Assembly (NCBI RefSeq): GCF_900109075.1
Contig: NZ_FNYS01000025.1
Span: 1 to 49,918, forward strand
DNA: 49,918 bases
Direction of reading: 5' to 3'
Origin: Myroides marinus
GTDB taxonomy: Bacteria; Bacteroidota; Bacteroidia; Flavobacteriales; Flavobacteriaceae
Shown: positions 27,793 to 35,998 of the stretch, one piece after another
Position numbering within the stretch: the first letter of the stretch is position 1
Layout: each line of letters begins with the position of its first letter
Made by a program: the position numbers and the translations under genes
Notes under the pieces: model-generated
Databases searched by the model: none
Told to the model about the DNA's origin: nothing
Seen by the model: the letters and a program-made list of their open reading frames with translations, nothing else

Positions 27793-27811
27793 CAATACGT
27801 ATTTATACGTA
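27793..27811. promoter_or_regulatory. Palindromic operator upstream of the MauE-DUF6520 operon
   Basis: CAATACGTATTTATACGTA contains the perfect inverted repeat TACGTAT-TT-ATACGTA (27796-27811). Its centre is about 61 bases before the MauE-like start. The exact reverse complement of all 19 bases recurs at 30633-30651, upstream of the two-component operon. The probable binder is the LuxR-type response regulator encoded next to it. Confidence 0.7.
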
Positions 27812-28002
27812 GTGCGTCCTATTTTGAAACAGATTGTCTATATAAGTGGTTTTGTTTTATTGAAGTATTCGTATTACACTTTGAGCTTAAGCTTAGTTAA
27901 AATAAACATCTTTCACTAAAACATTTTAAAAACACTAAATTCCGCAATAAAGTCAGAAATCATTAAAAACAGATTATTTTTTTTGATTTTAGAGTTATAT
28001 CA

Positions 28003-28034
28003 TTAAAAAAACAGGAAGACTTTTTTGTCTTCCT
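28003..28034 (-). terminator. Terminator of the two-component operon
   Basis: AGGAAGAC/GTCTTCCT (28013-28020 with 28027-28034) with a six-T loop; on the minus strand it is followed by TGTTTTTTTAATG. It lies 158 bases beyond the response regulator stop. The rest of 27743-28191 shows no gene. Confidence 0.8.
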
Positions 28035-28191
28035 ATCTATTGTAATGTAATTTAAAACATAAACTTTTAAAACAGCATTTAAATAAACACTACCCTTTTA
28101 AAAAAACACAATATCCAAAACTCCGAATTACAAATTGAATTTTAAATCTTAGGTTTTAATTATTACTTTTTAGCTAGTTCATTAGTTTATC

Positions 28192-28866
28192 TTACTTAGA
28201 GTCTTTATAACTATCTATAAAATCCTCTTTCTTGATATAATGCATTGAAATGGCATATAATACTACTCCTGTAAAATTATAAGACCCTGTTTTTTCAAGT
28301 AAACCTTCTTTATGCTTTTCAACGGTCCTACTACTAATATTTAAAATACCAGCTATCTCTGAGGAGCTACGCTGTTTAGCACTAAGGGTTATAATTTGTA
28401 ATTCTCTTTCAGAGAAAACAGAACACTTTGGTTTTATGTCCTTAGTGAGCTTTACTAGGACTTTTCTGACTCTTTTACCAAAATACTCTAATGATTCATT
28501 AACTGTAAAAATAGCCTTTTCAAAATCCTTTGCTTTTGCTTTTTTACTCAAATATCCTGAGATGTTATATTTAAGCATTCTAGTAATACTATGACAATCA
28601 TAAAAGCTAGAGAGTATAATTACCTTTAACTCAGGATAGAGGTTATTTAACTCCGAAATTGTCAGATACCCATCCATTTTAGGCATTTGAATATCTAAAA
28701 AAACAATATCTACCTCTACTGTTTTTAAAGCCTCTAATAGTTTTGAACCATTAGGGCTTTTTAAAACCACCTCTACAGTATTAAACCTTGAGATAATCAA
28801 TTCAAAACCATCTCTAAAGACTGCGTGATCATCTACTATTGCTACTTTTATTGTCTTGATTTTCAA
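28192..28866 (-). CDS. NarL/LuxR-family response regulator
   Basis: A 224-residue protein with an N-terminal receiver (VDDHAVF acidic pocket, phosphoacceptor Asp58 in VFLDIQMP, Ser/Thr near 86 and Lys near 108 in SKKAKA) and a C-terminal LuxR HTH from about 150 (FSERELQIITLSAKQRSSSE, then ISSRTVEKH). It overlaps the 3' end of the kinase gene by 38 bases, so the two are translated from one mRNA and form a cognate pair. It probably binds the TACGTAT palindromes at 27796 and 30633, which would give autoregulation and control of the MauE/DUF6520 operon. That binding is inferred from position only. Confidence 0.92.
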   Translation of the reverse strand: MKIKTIKVAIVDDHAVFRDGFELIISRFNTVEVVLKSPNGSKLLEALKTVEVDIVFLDIQMPKMDGYLTISELNNLYPELKVIILSSFYDCHSITRMLKYNISGYLSKKAKAKDFEKAIFTVNESLEYFGKRVRKVLVKLTKDIKPKCSVFSERELQIITLSAKQRSSSEIAGILNISSRTVEKHKEGLLEKTGSYNFTGVVLYAISMHYIKKEDFIDSYKDSK

Positions 28867-29614
28867 AATAAATACCTATTGTATTTGAATTATCCTCTCT
28901 TATATGCTTAAACCTAGCATTAATTTCTTTTAATCTAGCATGTATATTACTAAGACCTATACCCTTTTTAGCATTATCGCTTTTAAAATCAGAATCATAC
29001 CCCACTCCATTATCACTAATTAGTATGATAAGTTTATCTTGTTCCCAAACAAGCTTTAAGCTTACTTTACTAGCTGAGCTATGTTTTATAATGTTTTGTA
29101 CCAGTTCTTGAACTACCCTGTAAAGAATTAGTTTTTCTTTTTCCTTTATCTGAAAACTTGCATCAGTATAATGATAAGAAAACTCTATAGTAGTGCTCTT
29201 TTTAATAAGATTTATAAAATCTGAGAAAATACATTCTAAAGCATTATCCTTAATATGTGGTGGAGCTAAATGATAACTCAAAACTTGAAGCTGTTTATAA
29301 CAGTTTAAGGATATTTTCTTTATCTGCTTTAAAGCATCTTTTTTTGTCTTTTTATCTTGGTAGAGTTTTATGATTTGCAAATAATTTATCACACATAACA
29401 GTTCGCTACATACCCCATCGTGAAGCTCCCTGGCTATGCGCGCTCTTTCTTTGTGCTCTGCTTCCAAAATAATACTAAGGCGCTGTTTTAAAAGAGTAAT
29501 TTGATACTCTTTAAGTCTTTTTTGATACAATATCACCACAGCTATAACCACACAGCTCAGGACTGTAGCTAAGATTGTGCCTAACCAAAACATAATAGTT
29601 ATTTTATTTTCCAT
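28829..29614 (-). CDS. Sensor histidine kinase, NarX/DegS type, minimal
   Basis: A 261-residue kinase. One N-terminal membrane helix (about 8-30), a short coiled coil, then the HisKA_3 phosphoacceptor His65 in ERARIARELHDGV, and an HATPase_c domain with N box (VVQELVQNIIKHS) and G boxes (DNGVGY, KGIGLSNI). It has no periplasmic or PAS sensor domain, so input must come from a partner. The preceding gene, overlapping by 16 bases, codes for a multispanning membrane protein that may be that sensor. Confidence 0.92.
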   Translation of the reverse strand: MENKITIMFWLGTILATVLSCVVIAVVILYQKRLKEYQITLLKQRLSIILEAEHKERARIARELHDGVCSELLCVINYLQIIKLYQDKKTKKDALKQIKKISLNCYKQLQVLSYHLAPPHIKDNALECIFSDFINLIKKSTTIEFSYHYTDASFQIKEKEKLILYRVVQELVQNIIKHSSASKVSLKLVWEQDKLIILISDNGVGYDSDFKSDNAKKGIGLSNIHARLKEINARFKHIREDNSNTIGIYFENQDNKSSNSR

Positions 29615-30225
29615 ATTCCAATAGATATTACAATTCTAAGAGCTAAACTCGCTAGAATATTAATTAACCAATAATCTAAAAAATACAATCTATCTTGCAC
29701 CCTATAACTACAAAAGATAAACAAAGGAATAGTTATAGTATAATAAACAAATAGGCCAATAACGATATAAAAATCAGGCCTGTTAAGAAGTTTTACTCTA
29801 GTTTTTTGAGTAAAATTCTCACGAATTAATACAAAACTAGAGACAATCACAAAAATCATAATAAAAGCTTTATTTATGGTTTTTGACACTAGAAAAAACT
29901 CATTAGTTAAAAAGCGAAATGATAAGAGATAAACAATTATAAAAATACCCAAGAACACATAAAAGTAAATCTTGGGTCTATAATTTGACAGGTTTATAAA
30001 TAGATAAAACAGAGCTATAAACTCCAATAGAGAATAAACTTGAAACCAAACAATAACATTTACCTTTAAAATAAGACTCACTATTGCCTCGTATAAAGAA
30101 GCTATAAGAAATAATAAAACAATGCCTAAATAAGCCTTATCACATCTAATACCCCTTTGCCTTTTATACAGGTAAAGACAAAAGGGTATAATGCCAAAGA
30201 ATAAAGTCACTACTATTATTCCCAT
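29599..30225 (-). CDS. Multispanning membrane protein linked to the kinase
   Basis: A 208-residue protein with about seven hydrophobic helices and short loops, no signal cleavage site and no recognised catalytic motif. It is not assigned to a family by eye. Its stop overlaps the kinase start by 16 bases and it follows the small protein gene by 18 bases. Because the kinase has no sensor domain, this protein may act as the signal receptor, comparable in arrangement to 7TM or AgrB/ComP-type inputs, though no sequence similarity to those is claimed. Confidence 0.65.
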   Translation of the reverse strand: MGIIVVTLFFGIIPFCLYLYKRQRGIRCDKAYLGIVLLFLIASLYEAIVSLILKVNVIVWFQVYSLLEFIALFYLFINLSNYRPKIYFYVFLGIFIIVYLLSFRFLTNEFFLVSKTINKAFIMIFVIVSSFVLIRENFTQKTRVKLLNRPDFYIVIGLFVYYTITIPLFIFCSYRVQDRLYFLDYWLINILASLALRIVISIGIWKIK

Positions 30226-30243
30226 AGATATATTAACTACTTC

Positions 30244-30555
30244 TTATCCTAAAGTATTATTATCCGGACAAGCAGGAGGACAAGTGATTAATTCCTCTAG
30301 GATAATTCCATCACTGATATCCTGCCCTATTTGATTTACTCCTACTAAAACCATATTGGTTAAAGAGGTTTGTTTATTGAGTCCTGGATAGATACGCATA
30401 CCTATACAATTGTTTTGACCCAAAAGAGCTTGTAGTTTATCTATTCCTACATAATAGCTATTTATAGCATTTGGATTCTGAGCTTTAAACTCAGAAATAT
30501 ACTCAATAGCTTTTTGCTTTGTGATTACTTGACCACTTTGATTTGAAACTTCCAT
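30244..30555 (-). CDS. Small cytosolic-type protein with CPPACP tail, first gene of the TCS operon
   Basis: A 103-residue protein without signal peptide or membrane segment. The N-terminal half is helical (TKQKAIEYISEFKAQNPNAI, then YVGIDKLQALLGQNNCIGMRIYPGL). A beta-rich part (TNMVLVGVNQIGQDISDGII) and a short tail LEELITCPPACPDNNTLG follow. I recall similar Bacteroidetes hypothetical proteins with the same I-R-I-Y-x-G-L, V-L-V-G-V and terminal C-P-P-x-C-P elements, but no function. Placed at the head of the membrane protein-kinase-regulator operon behind the duplicated palindrome, it may be a signal precursor or adaptor. A tail with two cysteines in a proline-rich setting could be a cleavable peptide or a metal site. 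Confidence 0.65.
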   Translation of the reverse strand: MEVSNQSGQVITKQKAIEYISEFKAQNPNAINSYYVGIDKLQALLGQNNCIGMRIYPGLNKQTSLTNMVLVGVNQIGQDISDGIILEELITCPPACPDNNTLG

Positions 30556-30609
30556 AAAAATATAGATTTATAATTAATCCATAAAGTTCATTGAATTAAA
30601 TTATAAAGT

Positions 30610-30651
30610 CAATACGTATTTTTACGCAATTATACGTATAAATACGTATTG
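30610..30651. promoter_or_regulatory. Tandem palindromic operator between the TCS operon and rteC
   Basis: Site 1 (30613-30628) matches 14 of 16 bases of the palindrome. Site 2 (30633-30648) is the perfect TACGTAT-AA-ATACGTA. They start 20 bases apart, two helical turns, and are flanked by CAA and TTG as a mirror image. The nearest site is centred about 66 bases before the minus-strand gene start, similar to the 61 bases at 27803, and about 110-130 bases before rteC on the other strand. Confidence 0.72.
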
Positions 30652-30750
30652 ATTAGATTAAATGCTTTTATTTATTTAGCACAGTTATCTAAAAATTAAC
30701 ATTTATGATAAATATAAAAACAAAACCAACCTTAATAAAAAATACAACTC

Positions 30751-31590
30751 ATGAATCAAACAACAACAAAAAATGCTCTTACCAAGATCACCCAAAAAGA
30801 GACTGACTTAGGATCGTTAGAGTCTTTTTCTATGTCAAAGGCATTAGAAATGGTTGATTATCTAAAATCTGTTTTAATACAAATTAAAAACCAAGTTCTT
30901 CTCTATGGCTTTGCTAGTGAAGAACAAGAAATTGATTTTTTTAAAAACACTAAACCTTTAATTCTTGGTAAACTTATATTCTACAATAAACTCTACTTTT
31001 TTAAGAGTGAATCTCCAAGTGATATAGTATCAACTAAGCTATACTACCAAGAAAAACTAAATGAACTACATCTTGAGTACAAAAAACATCTTCTTTATAG
31101 TGATCTATATAAGTATTATAAAACAAAGTCCACCCACAGAGATATAGAGTACTTTACAACAGGTAAAATAAACAAAACAAATCTAGTTAGTACCTATAGC
31201 TTTGAAATAGATCCTCGTTTCTCAACCCTATATGATTATAAACTAGCACGCATTATAGCCTATGAACTACTAAGTGATTATTTAAACCAAAAAACAATAA
31301 CTCATAATAACTTAAGTAGTACAGCTACAAAAAACAGTATAACCTGGTCAGAATCAAACAGCGCATTAATAGAATTAATATACGCCTTGTATGTAACAAA
31401 ATCAATAAACCATGGGCAGGTCAAAATAAAAAAACTCTCTAAAGCCTTAGGGCAAGTTTTTCAAATTAACATCTCGGATATCCATCACACCTTTCACCGG
31501 ATGAAAACAAGAAATTACTCAAGGACAATGTTTTTAGATAAGCTAAAAAAGTCTCTTGAAGATTATATGGATAAGGACCATGAGTTTTGA
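30751..31590 (+). CDS. rteC: RteC-family regulator of mobile-element excision
   Basis: A 279-residue protein. The N-terminal half has an EIDFFKNTKPLILGKLIFYNKLY block typical of RteC, and the C-terminal half has a winged-helix part with LIYALYVTKSINHGQVKIKK and HHTFHRMKTRNYSRTMFLDKLK. In CTnDOT, RteC activates the excision operon xis2c-xis2d-orf3-exc. The window has a matching operon at 10.8-14.5 kb, 16 kb away. RteC normally works downstream of RteA/RteB; the two-component system beside it here is of the NarL type and unrelated to RteAB. Duplicated palindromes upstream may put rteC under that system. Confidence 0.87.
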   Translation: MNQTTTKNALTKITQKETDLGSLESFSMSKALEMVDYLKSVLIQIKNQVLLYGFASEEQEIDFFKNTKPLILGKLIFYNKLYFFKSESPSDIVSTKLYYQEKLNELHLEYKKHLLYSDLYKYYKTKSTHRDIEYFTTGKINKTNLVSTYSFEIDPRFSTLYDYKLARIIAYELLSDYLNQKTITHNNLSSTATKNSITWSESNSALIELIYALYVTKSINHGQVKIKKLSKALGQVFQINISDIHHTFHRMKTRNYSRTMFLDKLKKSLEDYMDKDHEF

Positions 31591-31637
31591 GAGTAAAAAT
31601 TTTAAGCCAGTAAAAAGCTCACTATCCATCTTAATCT

Positions 31638-31678
31638 AGATATGACCTAAAAAGTTAAACACTTTTTAGGTCATATCT
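31638..31678. repeat. 18-bp perfect inverted repeat after rteC
   Basis: Arms 31638-31655 and 31661-31678 (beginning AGATATGACCTAAAAAGT) are perfectly complementary with a 5-base loop. There is no U tract after it, so it is either a transcript-protecting hairpin or the remains of a mobile-element end; the island probably ends near here. Confidence 0.6.
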
Positions 31679-31786
31679 ATCGGCCAACAACCAACAGTAT
31701 TTTTAAAAATGATTCTAAAGAAACCCCCCCCTTTTTGTTCAAATTTTCTCAAGGTTGATCCCCCTACACTAGCTCTTACTGACAAC

Positions 31787-32737
31787 TTACCTTAGATAAA
31801 CCATAATTGACCAATAACCTTTTCCCCAGTTATAATTGTACCCATCAGCTCCAAACAACATTAAGTAAGTTGCTCCTTTATTGGTATCTTGTAAATAACT
31901 TTGAAGGGAATATGTCACTTGTTGTTCTATAGAAGAAGCTGCAATATTATCTGCAATAGTTGCAGATATTGTAGTTAAATCTGAAGTTACTTTTGTAGTT
32001 CTATTTCCCCCAATTGTGGTCTTTCTCGAACCTGCTTGAAATTCCTGAGCATCTTTGATTAAAGTAATTCCATAATATCCGTATTGAGCTTCACTCCCCA
32101 CTGGAATACTGTATGATAAAACTATTTTAGCCTGTTTATTAGCAGGAATAACAATTGTCTTTGAAAATCCTTCTAGATCTACTGCGCTTCTTGTAACTTG
32201 CTGTGGATCTGTTGCTGTATAATCATATATATCACTGAATTGCCAAGTACCCTGGTCATTTGGTGATGTAGATGATTCACTAGGTAATGCTGAATTAACA
32301 GAAGAAATATCCCATGTAGAGGTTCCTTTATTTTGTCCATTACATATAAGTTCAATATACTGCCCTGGTTTTAACTCAATATCAAGTACATCTTTTGTAT
32401 AATTCCTTAGTTTTTCCTTTGATGAAGCACTTATAGTTAGGCTATAATTTGAGAGATTTTTAATTTTATAAATGCGTCCTTTTAATGAGGCAGATTCCTG
32501 ATAAACCTCTGGTAAAATAATATGCCCCTGAGTATTTGCATTATAGGTAACATAATAATCTGTGTCTTGTAGTTTAATTGAGTCATTAAAGCTTGTAATT
32601 TCTCTATACCCTGCTGCTATTGATCCTTCAACACTAAGAGTAGAAGTTGGCATTTTACTTCCAATTCCTACCTTATTTTGAGCAGTAACTAAAAAAGCTA
32701 TGCTACAAAAAATAAAACTTAATACATATTTTCTCAT
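31787..32737 (-). CDS. Exported beta-rich protein of unknown function
   Basis: A 316-residue protein with a signal peptide (MRKYVLSFIFCSIAFLVTAQ) followed by NKVGIGSKMPTSTLSVEGSI, an opening seen in many Flavobacteriia surface or tail-fibre-like proteins. The body is rich in Ser, Thr and beta strands and ends WGKGYWSIMVYLR; no C-terminal sorting domain is evident. A decayed partial copy of its 3' part lies at 39885-40018 on the same strand, so the gene or its segment was once duplicated. Function not known. Confidence 0.7.
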   Translation of the reverse strand: MRKYVLSFIFCSIAFLVTAQNKVGIGSKMPTSTLSVEGSIAAGYREITSFNDSIKLQDTDYYVTYNANTQGHIILPEVYQESASLKGRIYKIKNLSNYSLTISASSKEKLRNYTKDVLDIELKPGQYIELICNGQNKGTSTWDISSVNSALPSESSTSPNDQGTWQFSDIYDYTATDPQQVTRSAVDLEGFSKTIVIPANKQAKIVLSYSIPVGSEAQYGYYGITLIKDAQEFQAGSRKTTIGGNRTTKVTSDLTTISATIADNIAASSIEQQVTYSLQSYLQDTNKGATYLMLFGADGYNYNWGKGYWSIMVYLR

Positions 32738-33139
32738 TAATTGCTTGAATTAAAATTTAAAATAGATAGTAGACAACAATGATTCTAAACAAAAACCTTA
32801 TTCTCTATTTTAATTATCAAAAGAAATGATTTGAGGCAGCTATAAACAATACATTATACTTTTAACTCTACTTGTATGTGTTTATAATTCTGTGTTTACT
32901 TAGCTTTTTTTAACCTTAAAATACTAGTACACTTTTGTGGTAATTACTCTTAGACAGAATCGCTAAATGTCATATCTTTTAATTTTACACCACAAAGAAA
33001 TAGAGCTTTTTAAATAAATATTTTTTAAAAGGTCAAAAAGTGAAACAACATGATATCATACCTTTTTAACCAGTCTTAAAAACGTAAAATAAGCAAAGTA
33101 AAAAACAAACAAAACACTAAATATCAGATAATTAATATT
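32738..33139. other. Gene-free A/T-rich stretch
   Basis: About 400 bases with no gene seen. A possible 9-bp long-range pairing (CTTTTGTGGT near 32932 with ACCACAAAG near 32990) is the only structure noticed. It separates the exported protein gene from the TANFOR remnant. Confidence 0.5.
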
Positions 33140-33793
33140 TTAAAATCGTAAAAACAAAACAGAATTAAATTTTTTTAAAAAAACAGGAGTTATTGCATTC
33201 TTATTTGAAATGAATCCCAAGTACTTTGTTATAGAGCGAATACCCGACTCACTATACACAGGTAGACCATTCTTAAAAGTAAAAACTCCTGATAAATTAA
33301 AATCTCTTAACTCTTTAATCTCAAAGGTATAACTTACATTTAAAGCATTGACCTGACGCGGGGTCCAGCTAAATACGATGTTAGTAAAGTCATTCTCTAA
33401 TACCTTATCCTTATCTAAAGGAAGGTTTAGTATAGGTGGATCATTAAGCACCAAGTACATATGAGCACAGCTCTTCTGTGATAGGCGCTTGCGCGTTACT
33501 AGATCATATACCTCATAGCAGATGCTATACATTCCATCAGGTAAAAGATTAGCATAAGTATTTTGGCTAATACCATCTAAATTGCGCAATTGAAAGTATG
33601 GAGCTAGCTCCATACCTGATAGACTTAAGATGTCTCCTCCGTTAATAAACAAAGGTTGAACTCCTTGTATCAAATCTCTACTCTGAGCTTTGATACCATT
33701 GCCTTCTATATACATTTTTAAATACACAGGACGGTTTATAACCGTTAAATCTGTTGTCACCATCTGCAATTGCATACGGTTAACTGAACGAAT
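33140..33793 (-). pseudogene. TANFOR-domain protein fragment, both ends lost
   Basis: The reading frame enters from 33793 (IRSVNRMQLQMVTTDLTVIN) and carries the opening of the Bacteroidetes TANFOR repeat region: RPVYLKMYIEGNGIKAQSR, LAPYFQLRNLDGI, YSICYEVYDLVTRKRLSQKS, then FSWTPRQ of an Ig/fibronectin-like module. The intact protein is a large secreted multidomain protein of several hundred to over a thousand residues. Here the 5' end stops where the IS4 remnant begins and the 3' end runs into unrelated codons after VSYTFEIKELRD, so it is a dead fragment. Confidence 0.75.
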
Positions 33794-34830
33794 ATACTAA
33801 CACATTTTACCTGTAGTAACCTTGTTTTAGCAAAAAGAGCTAAGTACACGACAAAATCTAAAGCAATTGATATTTAAAGGATTATGGCCATTTTTAGAAA
33901 GCAATAATCTTGATAGATAGTCAAGTCCAAGTTTAAATACACTAATAAGCCTATTGCCATGATTCTTGATTGTGATAGGTTTAATAGCGTCAATATAGTC
34001 CCCAATCTTATAGCACCATACAAAAGCAATCATCACTAATATGACTAGTTTTTCAAGCCTATCTATTTTTTGTAAGTGTGTATCTTCTATATTAAATCAG
34101 CTAGACTTGAAGGCTTTAAACAAAGTTTCAATCTGCCATCTTATTTTATAAGTATCTAAAGCTTTCTCTGGTTTATTAAAACCTATGATTATACAAAAGT
34201 CTATTTTACCATCTGTTATCACTTTAGTTCCAGAGATATAACATAACTGATTATGAATTCTAACAATCTTGTGATATTGCCTTGTTTGACCAGGTTTTAA
34301 GTTATTAAATAGATGAGAAGCTGTTATTTCTTTCTGTTTACTAGGCAGGTAAACCTTAAAGTTATTTCGAATACGGATGTAGTATTTAATCTGCCTATCA
34401 TTTAGATAGCTAATCCAATCTTCTCCAACAAATTCTCTATCAGCTAATACACAATCAATACAATCTTTACCAAACCAATCAATAAAAGTATTAATGAGTT
34501 CTTTTCGCTCATTTGTATTTGAGTTACCACGCTTATCTAACATTTTAAATAGTATTGGAAAACACATATTCTTATAACTAATACCTAGCATTAAGATGTT
34601 TATATCTTGTTTTCCAAACTTCCAATTGGTGCGATCCATCACAAGAATATAAGATCCCTCAGTAGGAATAAGTGCAAATATTAGTCGAGATATCCATTCC
34701 AATTTCAAATCAACACAAGATATAAAACGCTAAAATACACCTATAGTTACTACTTGTTTCTGCACAATTGTCAAATCCAGTTGATACTTTAGAAAAATTC
34801 ACAGACTTTACTTTGCATAGAGAGACGATA
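33794..34830 (-). mobile_element. Decayed IS4-family insertion sequence
   Basis: It contains a broken IS4-type transposase gene and, at its left end (33794-33840), a 47-base sequence that recurs at 37778-37824. It abuts and truncates the TANFOR fragment. The right limit is uncertain; transposase similarity fades near 34800. Confidence 0.7.
33827..34800 (-). pseudogene. IS4-family transposase, frameshifted
   Basis: The core is an open frame at 34097-34708 with the DDE acids in place: MDRTNWKFG, CVLADREFVG and the Y-R-E-K-like RWQIETLFKAFKSS. A frameshift after KSS, then a TGA where GGA is expected, lead into FNIEDTHLQKIDRLEKL and the C-terminal part MIAFVWCYKIGDYIDA...INCFRFCRVLS (34036-33827). 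Upstream, VNFSKVSTGFDNCAETSSNY (about 34733-34800) is the N-terminal region in a different frame. At least two frameshifts and one stop make it inactive. Confidence 0.85.
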
Positions 34831-34841
34831 AACAAACAAAT

Positions 34842-35005
34842 AAGCGGATCCTAGCTAACCCTAATTTACCTTTAAAATTGGCTTTTATAGTTGTTAGAAG
34901 TTCTGTATTTTTGTACTCTAGGCTGTTGTTCGTTTTTAAAGGCATTAGGTGAGAAATAATTCTTTGATATACTGAATATCAGCTCTTTTACAAACAATCC
35001 TTTCC
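34842..35005. repeat. Degenerate 165-bp repeat, copy 1
   Basis: Similar by eye to 39602-39780 and, in its second half, to 38110-38220. Shared words include CCTTTAAAATT, AGCTTTTATAG-like text, TTTTAAAG(G/A)CATTA and TACTGAATAT(C/T)AG. On the minus strand its end reads as IQYIKELFLT-stop in all three copies with small changes, so it may be the 3' end of a former gene or an element terminus. It runs into the stop of the YhcG-like gene. Confidence 0.6.
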
Positions 35006-35998
35006 TTCAAAACTCTCCAACTCCTTGTTTACCTCATCTAATAATTGTTTTTCGGTTGGTAAATACAATTCGTATTGGCTTGCTATGATTTGTTTTTGTT
35101 CTTCAGGTAATGTAAATTTTACTACTGCATCATTTTTATTTGCACATAGCAAAATACCAATGGTTGGATTTTCGTGTGGTAGTTTTTCTATACGGTCATA
35201 ATAATTGACATACATTTGTAACTGACCAATATCTTGATGTGTGAGTTTGTGTGTTTTGATTTCAATGATTACAAAACATTGCAGAATGCGATTGTAGAAC
35301 ACCAAATCTACAAAAAACTCATCTCCTTCAATATGTATTCTTTTTTGTCTTGATACAAATGAAAATCCATTACCTAGTTCTAATAAGAACTCTTGCAAAT
35401 GTGTGATAATGGCACTTTCTAAATCTCTTTCGTAATACGATGCTTCACGTTTTAATCCTAAAAACTCCAAATACATTGGGTCTTTAATGATTTCTTTTGC
35501 GTCAGAAGGTAGTTTTTCATTTTTGGCAACTGCTAATACACTTTCTTTATCATTGCTCAACAAAAGACGTTCATATAAACTGCTGTAAATTTGTCTTTCC
35601 AATTGCCTTACCGTCCAATTATTTTTTATTGTTTCAGCAATATAAAACTCTCTTTTATCTTGGCTGTCAACGCTTAAAAGCAACTTATATTGGCTCCAGC
35701 TCAATTGTGCATACAGTGTATGCACATTCTCAAATGTGCGGTAAAACTGTCTGTAAAGGTTTATTTGCCTTGTTGAAAAACCACTTCCAAACTCGGGTTG
35801 CAGTTGTTCTGAAAGATATTTGATGAGAAACGTTCCATAATCTGCACGTTCTTTTCCTTCTTGTTCTTCTTCAAAGATACGTTTACCAATATGCCAATAC
35901 ATCAAAGTTCGTTGATGGTCAACAGCACGTATAGCCTTATCTTTTGACTGGGATATAATGGCTTTTATATCAGTTATTATGGAATGGTTTACTATCAT
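34988..35998 (-). CDS. YhcG/DUF1016-family PDDEXK nuclease
   Basis: A 336-residue protein with the N-terminal DUF1016 helical domain (about 1-160: YWHIGKRIFEEEQEGKERAD, YGTFLIKYLSEQL, FSTRQINLYRQFY) and a C-terminal PD-(D/E)xK nuclease domain with FFVDLVFYNR and VIIEIKTHK, giving the D...ExK acids, then LTHQDIGQLQMYVNYYD. Such proteins are frequent in Bacteroidetes genomic islands and are thought to act on DNA, sometimes as solitary restriction-like or defence nucleases. It begins three bases after the stop of the preceding reading frame. The gene appears intact in a neighbourhood of decayed genes. Confidence 0.88.
   Translation of the reverse strand: MIVNHSIITDIKAIISQSKDKAIRAVDHQRTLMYWHIGKRIFEEEQEGKERADYGTFLIKYLSEQLQPEFGSGFSTRQINLYRQFYRTFENVHTLYAQLSWSQYKLLLSVDSQDKREFYIAETIKNNWTVRQLERQIYSSLYERLLLSNDKESVLAVAKNEKLPSDAKEIIKDPMYLEFLGLKREASYYERDLESAIITHLQEFLLELGNGFSFVSRQKRIHIEGDEFFVDLVFYNRILQCFVIIEIKTHKLTHQDIGQLQMYVNYYDRIEKLPHENPTIGILLCANKNDAVVKFTLPEEQKQIIASQYELYLPTEKQLLDEVNKELESFEGKDCL

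Noticed and set aside
30751..31590. RteA/RteB-type two-component pair next to rteC
   Set aside because: The neighbouring kinase and regulator are of the NarX/NarL type with LuxR HTH; RteB is an NtrC-like regulator, so they are not orthologous.
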